A stretch of DNA of 64,000 nt from Clostridia bacterium (GTDB taxonomy: Bacteria > Bacillota > Clostridia > Oscillospirales > CAG-272). The translations under genes were made by a program, and so were the position numbers. The number at the start of each line of letters is the position of its first letter. The stretch's first letter is position 1. The notes under the pieces were generated by a model that saw nothing but the letters and a program-made list of their open reading frames with translations, had not been told where the DNA came from and did not search any database. Below are positions 44,085 through 53,183 of this stretch, one piece after another. The stretch spans positions 1 to 64,000 of the forward strand of contig JAFTSU010000010.1 in the NCBI GenBank assembly GCA_017467105.1, read 5' to 3'.

Positions 44085-44921
44085 ATGTACGCATTTTTAA
44101 GATTTCCGGGCTTCAGAAATAAGGCGCTGACCCTCAGCTATGACGACGGCTGCATATACGATAAAGCAATGGTAGAGATTCTCGATAGGTACGGAATAAA
44201 ATGCACGTTCAATCTGAACTCAGGATTAATGGGAGTAAGCAGAAGAATGTCCGCGGAGGATTGCGTAGAGCTGTTTTCAAGCTCACCTCACGAGGTAGCC
44301 GTACACGGCAGCCGTCATTTATGCTTTGCGGATATCGACGATTCATTAGCTATAAAGGACGTTGTAAATGACCGAGAGACGCTGGAATCAATGTTCGGAC
44401 GTATCGTCAACGGTATGGCGTACGCCTATGGCGACTATGACGATTCTAAAATAGAAGCGATAAAGAGATGCGGCATAGTTTATTCACGCACCACTCACGA
44501 GACGGAAAAATTTGATATTCCCACCGACTTTATGAGATGGCCAAGCACCTGTTATCACAAAAACCCAAGGCTATTCCAAATACTTGATAAATTTTTAGAT
44601 GACACACCGCCAAGACATATGTGGTGTGACGAGCCGAGGCTTTTCTATCTTTTCGGTCACAGCTACGAGTTTAACGACGATAATAATTGGGATCTGCTGG
44701 AGAAATTCTGTGAGAGAGTCGGCGGAAGAAATGACGTCTTTTATGCTACGAATATGGAGATTTACGAATACGTAAAGGCGTATGATTCTCTTATCTTCTC
44801 CTACGGTGGCAGAATAATAAAGAACCCGTCGTCCATCGATGTCTACACAAATCTGTACGGCAAAAAGATAATGATCAAGGCCGGCTCCACAGTCTCCCTG
44901 CCCGACGGATACGGCTTTTAA
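44085..44921 (+). CDS. Polysaccharide deacetylase-family protein
   Basis: Cytosolic-looking protein of 278 residues with a NodB-type fold. Motif 1 reads ALTLSYDDGC with the general-base Asp pair, and motif 2 reads VAVHGSRHLCF, giving a His-x3-His metal site. AGGAG precedes the ATG. No signal peptide is visible, which is unusual for peptidoglycan deacetylases and fits related intracellular amidases or deacetylases. It follows the decarboxylase gene after 11 bp and ends before the terminator at 44974. Confidence 0.83.
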   Translation: MYAFLRFPGFRNKALTLSYDDGCIYDKAMVEILDRYGIKCTFNLNSGLMGVSRRMSAEDCVELFSSSPHEVAVHGSRHLCFADIDDSLAIKDVVNDRETLESMFGRIVNGMAYAYGDYDDSKIEAIKRCGIVYSRTTHETEKFDIPTDFMRWPSTCYHKNPRLFQILDKFLDDTPPRHMWCDEPRLFYLFGHSYEFNDDNNWDLLEKFCERVGGRNDVFYATNMEIYEYVKAYDSLIFSYGGRIIKNPSSIDVYTNLYGKKIMIKAGSTVSLPDGYGF

Positions 44922-44973
44922 TATCTTGTCTTTATCAAAGCTATGGCAAGATGATGATTAAAAAATTCAATAT

Positions 44974-45016
44974 AAAAACTCCCGCGGTATCTAAGTGCGA
45001 TACCGCAGGAGTTTTT
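44974..45016. terminator. Terminator between the deacetylase and tex genes
   Basis: Long stem AAAAACTCCCGCGGTAT / ATACCGCAGGAGTTTTT (one mismatch) with a nine-base loop, placed between converging genes. The A/T flanks allow use in both directions. Confidence 0.88.
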
Positions 45017-45036
45017 GTTATTTATAGGCAAAAATG

Positions 45037-47226
45037 TCAACCTTTGTTTGTATTCATACCCTTTCTAGTGAGGGAAATACGGCACTTCTTGGTATCAACG
45101 TCCTTTATTCTGACCTCGATAACGTCGCCGGTCTTAAAGAGATCAGAGGGATGCTTGATGTATCTGTCACTCATCTCGGAGATGTGGAGCAGACCGTCGT
45201 GATGCACTCCGATATCTACGAAGCAGCCGAAGTCAACGACGTTTCTGACAGTACCCTTAAGCTGCATTTCGGGCTTGAGATCGTTGATGTCAAGAACGTC
45301 GGTGGAGAGAACGGGCGCGGGCGCGTCGTCACGGATGTCTCTGCCGGGCTTCTCAAGCTCGGAGATTATATCCTCAAGCGTAGGCTCGCCGCAGCCAAGC
45401 TCGCGCGCAAGCTTCGCAATACCGTACTGAGTAGCCTTGAATCTGAGAAGAGCCAGATTGTTGTTTCTTACGTCCTCGGTAGTAAAGCCGAATCTCTTGA
45501 GCAGATCCTCTGCCACAGCATAGGACTCGGGGTGAACGCCGGTAGAATCAAACACCTGCTTTCCGTCGTGGATACGAAGGAATCCGGCACACTGAGTGAA
45601 CGCCTTGTCACCGAGCTTCGGAACCTTCAGAATAGCGGCGCGGGACTTGAACTCTCCGTACTCCTCTCTATACTTAACGATATTCTTTGCAACGGTGGTA
45701 TTGATACCGGATACGTACGAAAGAAGGGAGTAGGAGGCTGTATTTACGTCTACGCCTACGCCGTTAACGCAATCCTCCACAACACCGCCCAGCGCCTCAG
45801 TGAGACGTGCCTGCTTCATATCGTGCTGATACTGACCAACGCCGATAGCCTTAGGCTCGATCTTTACGAGCTCGGCAAGGGGATCCTGCAGACGTCTGGC
45901 AATAGATATTGCCGATCTCTGCATAACGTCATAATCGGGGAACTCCTCCGTCGCAACCTTGGATGCGGAGTATACGGATGCTCCTGCCTCGGATACTATC
46001 GTGTATTTAACGCCCTTGGGACATGCGGGATCGCGAAGAACGTGCTGAGCTATAAACTGCTCAGATTCACGGGATGCGGTACCGTTACCGATGGAAACCA
46101 CATCTACACCGTACTTGTTGATGAGGCGAAGCACCACCGCCTTGGAGCGCTCGATATCCTTTCTGGGCTCTACGGGGTAGATAACTGCGGTGTCAAGAAC
46201 CTTACCGGTCTTATTTACAACGGCGAGCTTACAGCCGTGAGCGTAGCCGGGGTCGTATCCAAGAACGGTCTTGCCCTTAAGGGGAGAGCCGAGAAGAAGA
46301 TTACGCAGATTCTCGGAGAACACCTTCAGCGCGCCCTCACAGGCATCGTCGAATAGTGTGGTGCGAACCTCACGCTCTATAGCCGGGAACAGAAGACGCT
46401 CGTACGCGTCGTTGATGGTAGCCATAAGATAGGAGAGCGCCGGAGACTTCTTGTTGGTGATGATCTTAGATACCAGCTGAGCAACACCGTCCTCGGTAGG
46501 AAGGGTTACAGCAACCTTGAGAAACTCCTCCTTCTCTCCGCGGTTGATGGCAAGCACTCTGTGTCCCTTAAGCTTCTTGATAGGCTCGGAGAAATCGTAG
46601 TAATTCTCGTATACGGAGGTCTCCTCTGTCGTACCCTTGGTGGTGAGCGAGCCGTTCTTCATAGTGAATTCACGAAGCAGCTTACGGATCTCAGCGTTGT
46701 TGGAGATGTCCTCAGCTATAATATCGGACGCGCCCTGAAGAGCTGCCGCCGCGTCAGGAACCGCCTTATCCTTCTCGTCGCTTATTACGATGAACTGTTC
46801 GGCATATACGGCGATCTCCGGATCGTACGCGTCTCTCTGCTCCATAATGTAGTTTGCCAGGGGCTCGAGACCCTTATCGCGAGCAACGGATGCTCTGGTT
46901 TTTCTCTTGGGTCTGTAGGGCAGATATATATCCTCAAGCTCTACGAGAGTTTTGGCGTTGTTAAGCGCAAAGGTGATCTCGGGTGTAAGCTTGCCCTGAG
47001 CATCGATAAGAGATGAGATCTCCTCGCGGCGCTCATCCATCTTGCGAAGATAGTTAAGTCTGTCGTTAAGATCACGGAGAGTCGCATCGTCAAGACCGCC
47101 CGTAACTTCCTTACGGTAACGTGAAATGAAGGGTATGGTATTGCCCTCGTCGATAAGAGCGACCGTTTCCTTTACCTGCTCCTCTTTGATTTTAAATTCC
47201 TCTGCTAAAGTCTTTAAAATATCCAT
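45037..47226 (-). CDS. tex: Tex-family RNA-binding transcription accessory protein
   Basis: Protein of 729 residues with the complete Tex layout. The N-terminal helical domain contains NTIPFISRYRKEVTGGLDD. A YqgF-like domain follows, with LGYDPGYAHGCKLAVVN and SIGNGTASRESE. Next come helix-hairpin-helix repeats (YVSGINTTVAKNIVKYR) and a C-terminal S1 domain (LKGTVRNVVDFGCFVDIGVHHDG). AAGGAGACAAA precedes the ATG. It is a cytosolic protein linked to transcription and RNA metabolism and to toxin expression in other bacteria. It is followed by a terminator. Confidence 0.96.
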   Translation of the reverse strand: MDILKTLAEEFKIKEEQVKETVALIDEGNTIPFISRYRKEVTGGLDDATLRDLNDRLNYLRKMDERREEISSLIDAQGKLTPEITFALNNAKTLVELEDIYLPYRPKRKTRASVARDKGLEPLANYIMEQRDAYDPEIAVYAEQFIVISDEKDKAVPDAAAALQGASDIIAEDISNNAEIRKLLREFTMKNGSLTTKGTTEETSVYENYYDFSEPIKKLKGHRVLAINRGEKEEFLKVAVTLPTEDGVAQLVSKIITNKKSPALSYLMATINDAYERLLFPAIEREVRTTLFDDACEGALKVFSENLRNLLLGSPLKGKTVLGYDPGYAHGCKLAVVNKTGKVLDTAVIYPVEPRKDIERSKAVVLRLINKYGVDVVSIGNGTASRESEQFIAQHVLRDPACPKGVKYTIVSEAGASVYSASKVATEEFPDYDVMQRSAISIARRLQDPLAELVKIEPKAIGVGQYQHDMKQARLTEALGGVVEDCVNGVGVDVNTASYSLLSYVSGINTTVAKNIVKYREEYGEFKSRAAILKVPKLGDKAFTQCAGFLRIHDGKQVFDSTGVHPESYAVAEDLLKRFGFTTEDVRNNNLALLRFKATQYGIAKLARELGCGEPTLEDIISELEKPGRDIRDDAPAPVLSTDVLDINDLKPEMQLKGTVRNVVDFGCFVDIGVHHDGLLHISEMSDRYIKHPSDLFKTGDVIEVRIKDVDTKKCRISLTRKGMNTNKG

Positions 47227-47283
47227 TTTGTCTCCTTATGAAAAGCGCTGTGCGCATAAATTACGTCGTTATGGAAGCCGCAG

Positions 47284-47994
47284 TTACAGCTCCGTATTCT
47301 CAAGCCCTGCGATCTCGCTGTCTGTAAGGTAACGCCACTCACCGCGCTTAAGCGACAGGTCCAGCGATATATCGGCGAAGCGAATACGCTCGAGCGCTAC
47401 CACCCTGTTACCGAGTGACGCGATCATCCTCTTGATCTGATGGTACTTCCCCTCCGTCAGAATGATGTTTCCTGAGAGGCGGTCCACTGACATAGTGATG
47501 ACTGCGCTCTTACACTCGTAGCCGTCAGATAGCACCACCCCATCTCTGAAGCGCTCCTCAGCGCCCTGGCAAACCGGCTCTGCGGCTGTGAAGACGTACT
47601 CCTTCTCCACGTGATGACGGGGAGAGAGAAGACGGTGAGACAGCACGCCGTTGTTGGTTAGTATCATAAGTCCAACTGTGTCACGGTCAAGTCTGCCAAC
47701 GGGGAAAAGCTCCATTTTGCGAAGCTCGTCGGGAAGAAGCTCCGTAACCACAGGAAGACGGGAGTCCTCCGTGGCGCTGACGTATCCCTCAGGCTTGTTA
47801 AGCATAACGTAGGTGTATTTTCTGTAGGTAAGCTCACGTCCGAGATAGGTCACCCTGGCACTCTCAGGATCAATATGACGGGAAAGATCCTTAACAACCT
47901 CGCCGTTTACGGTAACGCCGCCGCCTCTTGCCACTCTGGCAGACTCCTTGCGTGAGGCTATACCAAGCTCGGATATATACTTATCTATCCTCAT
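47284..47994 (-). CDS. RsuA/RluB-type pseudouridine synthase
   Basis: The chosen ATG follows GGGAGG and gives 236 residues. The first ~60 residues are an S4 RNA-binding domain (MRIDKYISELGIASRKESAR). The catalytic domain has the motif GRLDRDTVGLMILTNNG, with the catalytic Asp103. The absence of the ESL/QRR features makes it look like RsuA (16S U516) more than RluB, but I cannot separate them with confidence. It lies 57 bp upstream of tex on the same strand. Confidence 0.88.
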   Translation of the reverse strand: MRIDKYISELGIASRKESARVARGGGVTVNGEVVKDLSRHIDPESARVTYLGRELTYRKYTYVMLNKPEGYVSATEDSRLPVVTELLPDELRKMELFPVGRLDRDTVGLMILTNNGVLSHRLLSPRHHVEKEYVFTAAEPVCQGAEERFRDGVVLSDGYECKSAVITMSVDRLSGNIILTEGKYHQIKRMIASLGNRVVALERIRFADISLDLSLKRGEWRYLTDSEIAGLENTEL

Positions 47995-48472
47995 AACGCA
48001 CCTCCCTGCCCACAGGTCTATAGTCTGCATCTGACGCCAAGCTAATCTTATCGGGTTGAATAAAGCTTTATCGCCCGAAAATTTCCATTTTATATTCTAG
48101 CATAACGGTAAGTGTTTGTAAAGAGTTTTTCAAAATATTTAAAATTTATTAAAATGTACCTTACCGACTGCTCTATGAGCGTCAGCGTGGCTTGCGCATG
48201 CCCGCCTGCTTCTGCAATAATACGGGTACGAAGTCGAGTTTTGCCAGCGCTGCTTATGTGCGCTGCTAACCCGCAATTCCCGCAATATATAAAACGGATA
48301 TTCACTCAACCGCTTCAAGTGCTGCTACGTGAACAGACAGTTAATGCTATGAAATATATAATCTTGACAAAAAGAGCGGAATGTAGTATACTACTGCTGA
48401 ACAAATCAAAATCCCGTAACGAAGGAGCAATTCGCTTCGCAAATCCCGTACGGCAAGCAAAAGGAGACATAG
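47995..48472. other. Gene-free divergent region before the GDSL hydrolase
   Basis: A stretch of 478 bp with one strong plus-strand promoter at 48364-48392. The stretch 48100-48330 has no open frame with a ribosome binding site and no clear hairpin. I see nothing else in it. Confidence 0.55.
48364..48392 (+). promoter_or_regulatory. Sigma-A promoter of the GDSL hydrolase gene
   Basis: TTGACA (48364-48369), 17 bp, TATACT (48387-48392), about 80 bp before the start codon. Confidence 0.82.
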
Positions 48473-49126
48473 ATGACTATCAAAAATTTGACGGTAAGAT
48501 TTCTTGGTGACAGCATTACACAGGGTGTTGGCGCAAGTGAGCAAAAATATAGGTACACCGACGTATTTGAAGCGAAAACGGGTGCTGAGGTATCCAACCA
48601 CGGAATAAGCGGAACGCGAATAGCCCGTCAGCAGAAATATCCTGACTACAAGTGGAATCCCGCGTGGGACGATAACGACTTCATATATCGCCTGGAAAAT
48701 CGGATGGAAGAAGGCGCTGACGTCATTGTAATATTCGGCGGAACTAACGATTTCGGTCACGGTAACGCTCCCTTCGGTGAGGAAAGCGACAGAGAACCCG
48801 ACAGCTTTATCGGCGCTTGCCACTATCTCTTTGCAAATACGGTTATAAAGTATCCCGAGGCAAGACATATCGTTATGACTCCCCTGCATAGAGAGACGGA
48901 GGATGCTCCTAACAGCAAAGGAAAGGTCCTTTCCGACTACGTCAGAGCTATCAAGGATATTGCCGCGGTGTACGGCTTCGACGTGCTTGACCTTTTTGAA
49001 AAATGTCCTATCGACCCACGTGATCCGGCAAACAAGGAGAGATACGCGCCCGATGGACTTCACCCCTCTGATGAGGGACATAGGCTGATCGCGGATATGC
49101 TTGCCCGCTTTATTGAGACGCTTTGA
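48473..49126 (+). CDS. GDSL/SGNH hydrolase
   Basis: Esterase of 217 residues without a signal peptide. Block I reads FLGDSITQGVGAS with the nucleophile Ser, the Gly block is SNHGISGTRIA, block III is FGGTNDFGHG, and block V is DGLHPSDEGHRL, with the catalytic Asp and His. This fits the acyl-esterase/rhamnogalacturonan acetylesterase-like SGNH group. The substrate is unknown. It is a single-gene unit with its own promoter and the strong terminator at 49303. Confidence 0.92.
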   Translation: MTIKNLTVRFLGDSITQGVGASEQKYRYTDVFEAKTGAEVSNHGISGTRIARQQKYPDYKWNPAWDDNDFIYRLENRMEEGADVIVIFGGTNDFGHGNAPFGEESDREPDSFIGACHYLFANTVIKYPEARHIVMTPLHRETEDAPNSKGKVLSDYVRAIKDIAAVYGFDVLDLFEKCPIDPRDPANKERYAPDGLHPSDEGHRLIADMLARFIETL

Positions 49127-49302
49127 TCGCCAGCCAAGCCTATTGAATCTGAATAGTCCACGTCTTACCAAAATGTAAAAACAAGCAAAATTCAATTGGT
49201 ATCACATATAGGCGCTACGCGAAATACGGTTGTATTTCAAGGTTTTATTATAATAATTATTTACATTTTGCTCTTTCAAACAGCAAAATATAACAAAACA
49301 AG

Positions 49303-49338
49303 AAAAAGAGAGTCTGCGATTATCAGACTCTCTTTTTT
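49303..49338. terminator. Terminator between the GDSL gene and the fibre operon
   Basis: Perfect 14-bp stem AAAAAGAGAGTCTG / CAGACTCTCTTTTT, loop CGATTAT. It separates converging transcripts and ends the long minus-strand operon. Confidence 0.92.
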
Positions 49339-49373
49339 ATATTCGTATGTGAATTGTGCGAAAACCGCTAAGA

Positions 49374-50669
49374 TCACGGATTGGGGGTCCACTTGGCGTA
49401 GATCTTAAGATCACGCAGGCTATCCTTTACTATGATCTTGGTAAAAGCGTTTGCAAATTCGGGATCGGAGTACCAGCCGTCAAAGGTGTATCCGTCCTTC
49501 GTAGGCTCAAGGAGAACTACGTCGCCGCTCTCTGCGTTGAAAACGGTGGGATTTAGGGGATCGTTTTCACCGCCGTCAAGCTCGTAGGTGACGGTGTAAT
49601 CGATTATCTCCCAGGCTGCGTAAAGCGAAAGATCGCTGTTTACGGGGGTGAGATCAGTAAAGGGACTCATAATTGTAAGGTCCACGTCCATATCTCTGTA
49701 CCAGCCGCAGAAATTATACCCTGCCCTTTCAGGCTTCGGTATCTTACCTCCGTAATAGCTTCCGTGCTGAACGGGTGTGGACGTAACCGTGCTTCCCGTA
49801 CCGTCGTTATAATAGAACACTACGTTATGGAAGGTGGACTGATCGTTAAAGCTGATAACGGGAGACCAGGCGCTGTTTTGCTTAGAGTAGATGGTCTTGC
49901 TGAAGGCATCAAACCAGAAATCTCCGTCTCTGCCCTCCGCGTTTGTGGGTGCGCGATACTCCTTTGTCCAGCTGTTAGGATCGGCAGGCTTGTTAAAAGT
50001 AAGCTCAACCACCTTATTACCGTCCTTATCAACGTCTGTGTACTCAACAGTAAGGACGTACTTGCCGTTCTTTTCGCCTGCTGACATATAGGAAATTCCG
50101 TTACCCTTCTCAGGCGGGGGAATATGAATATCAAGATCGGGCTGATCAAGAAGATTGAACTTGAACTTAAGATCAATACTCTTATCGTCGTTCTCTGTGC
50201 AGATGTACTCGCTGATTCCGCTGAACTCAGGGAGCTCGAGAGTTACGAAGTCTTCCTCGTTTCCGTTATATATGAAGTATGCCTCGCTCTTCTCGGTTAT
50301 CTCGTTGTAGCCGGTCTTAATAGACGTGACCGTCTTACCGTCGGGGACGTTAAAAACGATGTCCTCCGCCTCCTCGTCGGTAAAGGCGATAGTGATCTTG
50401 GTCTGACGGTTATTGTCGTCATACTCGTAATCAATATCAGCGATTCCGTTACCGGTATCACCCTTATTACCGCCGGGTATAGTGAATTTAACGGGATCGT
50501 AGAGATCGTCGATAAAGGTTATCGTGATCTCGGACGAGCCGTCGGCGAACTCATTTGTTTTCTTTATCTCGTCGATCATTCTGCCCGTATCCTCTGCGAA
50601 AAATCCGCAGCCCGTTAGGGTTATAGCAAGCATAGAAACGAGACAGATTAAGGATATGATTTTTTTCAT
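49374..50669 (-). CDS. Lipoprotein with InlB-type repeats
   Basis: Surface lipoprotein of 431 residues. Its lipobox is LTGC with Cys21. The middle part (residues ~50-270) has repeated beta-rich segments resembling collagen-triple-helix-lipoprotein scaffolds (GNKGDTGNGIADIDYEYDD). Residues ~300-431 hold two InlB/Listeria-Bacteroides repeats, each ending in the YAAW/YAKW pattern (DLSLYAAWEI, DLKIYAKWTP). No LPXTG motif is present. It is the last gene of the minus-strand operon that begins with the TasA-like genes, so it is a candidate surface partner of that system. Confidence 0.85.
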   Translation of the reverse strand: MKKIISLICLVSMLAITLTGCGFFAEDTGRMIDEIKKTNEFADGSSEITITFIDDLYDPVKFTIPGGNKGDTGNGIADIDYEYDDNNRQTKITIAFTDEEAEDIVFNVPDGKTVTSIKTGYNEITEKSEAYFIYNGNEEDFVTLELPEFSGISEYICTENDDKSIDLKFKFNLLDQPDLDIHIPPPEKGNGISYMSAGEKNGKYVLTVEYTDVDKDGNKVVELTFNKPADPNSWTKEYRAPTNAEGRDGDFWFDAFSKTIYSKQNSAWSPVISFNDQSTFHNVVFYYNDGTGSTVTSTPVQHGSYYGGKIPKPERAGYNFCGWYRDMDVDLTIMSPFTDLTPVNSDLSLYAAWEIIDYTVTYELDGGENDPLNPTVFNAESGDVVLLEPTKDGYTFDGWYSDPEFANAFTKIIVKDSLRDLKIYAKWTPNP

Positions 50670-50735
50670 TATTGAATATTCCTTTCCGCAAGGCAGCCCA
50701 AAAATCTCTACACGGGTCGCCCGGATTTGAAAATA

Positions 50736-53183
50736 TTATTCATTTGCCCCTCTGTTTACAAGGTCCGCGACGTTAGGTGTTTCTCCGAAGAGATAACCGT
50801 CGCTCACGAAGTGGAACGCGAAGGGATTGTAGCCTGTGACGGTAACGACAGTCTTCAGCATCAGTCCGCGCATATTGGCGAATATACCTCCGCCCGATGC
50901 ACCCTTAAGCTCAAGATAGGTGTCCAAAAGATCTACGTCTAGCTTTCCCGTGGAATTATCCACGTTCATATCGACCTTGGAGTAATTCTCTCCTCCGCCG
51001 TAGTAAGCAACCGTTATATTATAGTATCTTTTGCCGTCCGAGGTTTTTATAGCTCCTACCGCGTTTCCGCGCTGAGCAATAATAGTCTGCAGAGGGAATA
51101 TCTGATCTATGGTGATCGTGCCCTCATAGAGACCGAGGGAGTTCGCTATAGATGACAGATTCTCCTCTATCAGTCCGCTAAGGTCTATTTTGCCGACCTC
51201 CTTGTAGTCGTAGAACCTAGTGTCGCCGGAGACCTTCAGATAAACCGGATACGCAACTCCGGTAACACCAGTAGCCGTGTAAGGTATCAGAGATTTTCCC
51301 TCCGACTGAAGAATAGCAAAGAGCTTGTTTATCAGAGAGGGTGACGAGCCTGTCTCAAGGAACGAGCTGTTAAAGAGGGACTCCATACAGATGGCTGTTA
51401 TGCCGCTTCGATAGAAGTAGGTGTCCACGATCTCAGAGGTGCCCTTATACTGCCCGCTTACGTTACTTGCCGCATCAAGAGCATCCTGGATAGCCAGGAG
51501 AGCCGCACGCATTGCAGCCTTTGACTCCGGAGTATCGGTGTAATTCTGAATAAACGTATTAACTACCGTATCGCCCTCTGCGCCTGCGGCGAGGAACTCG
51601 CCTACGGTCTTCGTTACGGTACCTCCGTTCAGATTCGGGAAGGTAACCTTAGCAGAGAGATCCACCTCCTCGTACTCGTTAGAGCCGGTAACGAAGAGGA
51701 AATTACGGGCGTTCTGCAGCAGAGAATTTTCAAGCCTGAAGTCCATAGAGGAGAAGGCTCTAAGAACGTTTTTACCGTTGGAAAGACGGGAATTCTTTAC
51801 CGTTACGTTATTGCCGTAAACCTCAAGCACGGTGCCTACCGTGTCGAGATTTGCCATTCTGTCGCCGAAATCACAGTTCTTGATATTAACGTCGTTTACC
51901 GTGATTCCGTTGCCATCCACGTACATACCGATGTTATCCTGACCGTAGAGAGAAACCAGCGGCACGTTAGATGGATCGCCGAGAGAATAAAGCTTCAGTG
52001 GTCCTCTGAAGAGATTGGCGGAGGTAAGAGCCGGAATACGCACCTCTTTGCCCTCCTCGTTCAGCATTATATCGTGGGCGTAAGGATATGTCAGGTTGTG
52101 AAGATTTATCGTATATCCGTTGCCGTAGAAGTCCTTCTGAACGTGAAGACCCACCTTGATCTCGTCGGAGATCTTGGAGTATTCTCTGTTGGTGTCACAG
52201 AAGCTGTTCCACTGCTTGATAAACTCGCTGTTATAGGTGGTGGTGAACCTGTATATCTCGTCACCGAAGGAGAAGCTCTTGGTCTTGACATCGTAGTAGC
52301 CAAAGCACTCAACGTTATTCACATCCGTACGCTTGACGGGTGCGCCGCCGGATATCATAGGCTGACTGCCGTTCATTACGTAGGTGTTTTCAACGGATTC
52401 GAAGTGCTTACGCAGCACCGCAATATGTCCGCCGTCAGTTCCGTTGGTGCAATACAGAAGATCCTCGTAGGTATAGACGTTAACGCCGCCCTCCACTACC
52501 TTGAACTCGTAGGTTATTGGCGCTGCCCTTCCCTCAGGATCAGTGAGAGTCAGATAGGCGTCACCCGGCTCGATAATGCTGATTTTCGAGCTGTCTATGT
52601 CATAGCTTATATTCTCGCTGTGAGACGCTGTAAGCTGGCTCTTCAGCATAGAGGGCAAGGTGACTACGGTCATATCTATAACCGCCCCGTTGCCAAAGGT
52701 GTGATCGTACTCACCGTAATAAACGGTGGAGTCGATATTCGACTGTGACGCGGATATAGTGGGATACATCATTATAGCGGCGTTCTCGTAGATAACAGCG
52801 GATAAACGGCGCTGTACGTTGCCCTTTACGTTACTGCAGGTTATTACCACCTCGCCCGCCTTAATGGGACGAAGATAAAATGTATTTCCCTCTTGTACTA
52901 TCTCCGCGCAAGGATCGGGATCGTTATGATCCTTGTTTGAGACGGTCCAGACCAGAGCGTTGCCGTTCGAGACCTCGTAGTAGCGCTGGTTTACTCCAAC
53001 CGCTGAAAGAGGATACATCTCCTCTCCGCTATGCAGCTTGAAGCCCTCCATCTCCTTATAGCTCCAATCAATATGAGAGATATCCACGTCTATCATATTG
53101 TAGGTGGTGTTTACGGTGATGATACAGAAGACCGAGATAAGAAACGGAAACAGGAGGAGTATGATCAGATTTTTCTTTTTCAT
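50736..53183 (-). CDS. Membrane-anchored beta-helix surface protein
   Basis: The start overlaps the permease stop codon (TGATG) and follows GGAGGCG, giving 815 residues. One N-terminal transmembrane helix (residues ~4-25) anchors it, the rest being outside. An Ig/BIG2-like segment follows (EEVVITCSNVKG region, about residues 70-140). A right-handed beta-helix comes around residues 370-520, with parallel-coil repeats such as GNGITVNDVNIKNCDF and GNNVTVKNSRLSNGKNV. The function is unknown. Its overlap with the ABC permease gene suggests that it is part of, or exported by, that transporter complex. Confidence 0.8.
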   Translation of the reverse strand: MKKKNLIILLLFPFLISVFCIITVNTTYNMIDVDISHIDWSYKEMEGFKLHSGEEMYPLSAVGVNQRYYEVSNGNALVWTVSNKDHNDPDPCAEIVQEGNTFYLRPIKAGEVVITCSNVKGNVQRRLSAVIYENAAIMMYPTISASQSNIDSTVYYGEYDHTFGNGAVIDMTVVTLPSMLKSQLTASHSENISYDIDSSKISIIEPGDAYLTLTDPEGRAAPITYEFKVVEGGVNVYTYEDLLYCTNGTDGGHIAVLRKHFESVENTYVMNGSQPMISGGAPVKRTDVNNVECFGYYDVKTKSFSFGDEIYRFTTTYNSEFIKQWNSFCDTNREYSKISDEIKVGLHVQKDFYGNGYTINLHNLTYPYAHDIMLNEEGKEVRIPALTSANLFRGPLKLYSLGDPSNVPLVSLYGQDNIGMYVDGNGITVNDVNIKNCDFGDRMANLDTVGTVLEVYGNNVTVKNSRLSNGKNVLRAFSSMDFRLENSLLQNARNFLFVTGSNEYEEVDLSAKVTFPNLNGGTVTKTVGEFLAAGAEGDTVVNTFIQNYTDTPESKAAMRAALLAIQDALDAASNVSGQYKGTSEIVDTYFYRSGITAICMESLFNSSFLETGSSPSLINKLFAILQSEGKSLIPYTATGVTGVAYPVYLKVSGDTRFYDYKEVGKIDLSGLIEENLSSIANSLGLYEGTITIDQIFPLQTIIAQRGNAVGAIKTSDGKRYYNITVAYYGGGENYSKVDMNVDNSTGKLDVDLLDTYLELKGASGGGIFANMRGLMLKTVVTVTGYNPFAFHFVSDGYLFGETPNVADLVNRGANE

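Noticed and set aside
47995..48363. Possible gene or structured RNA between the pseudouridine synthase and the GDSL gene
   Set aside because: Open frames there lack ribosome binding sites and have random composition; no conserved RNA motif was recognised.
49374..50669. LPXTG-type sortase anchoring for the InlB-repeat proteins
   Set aside because: No LPXTG motif or sorting tail is seen; the protein at 49374 has a lipobox instead.
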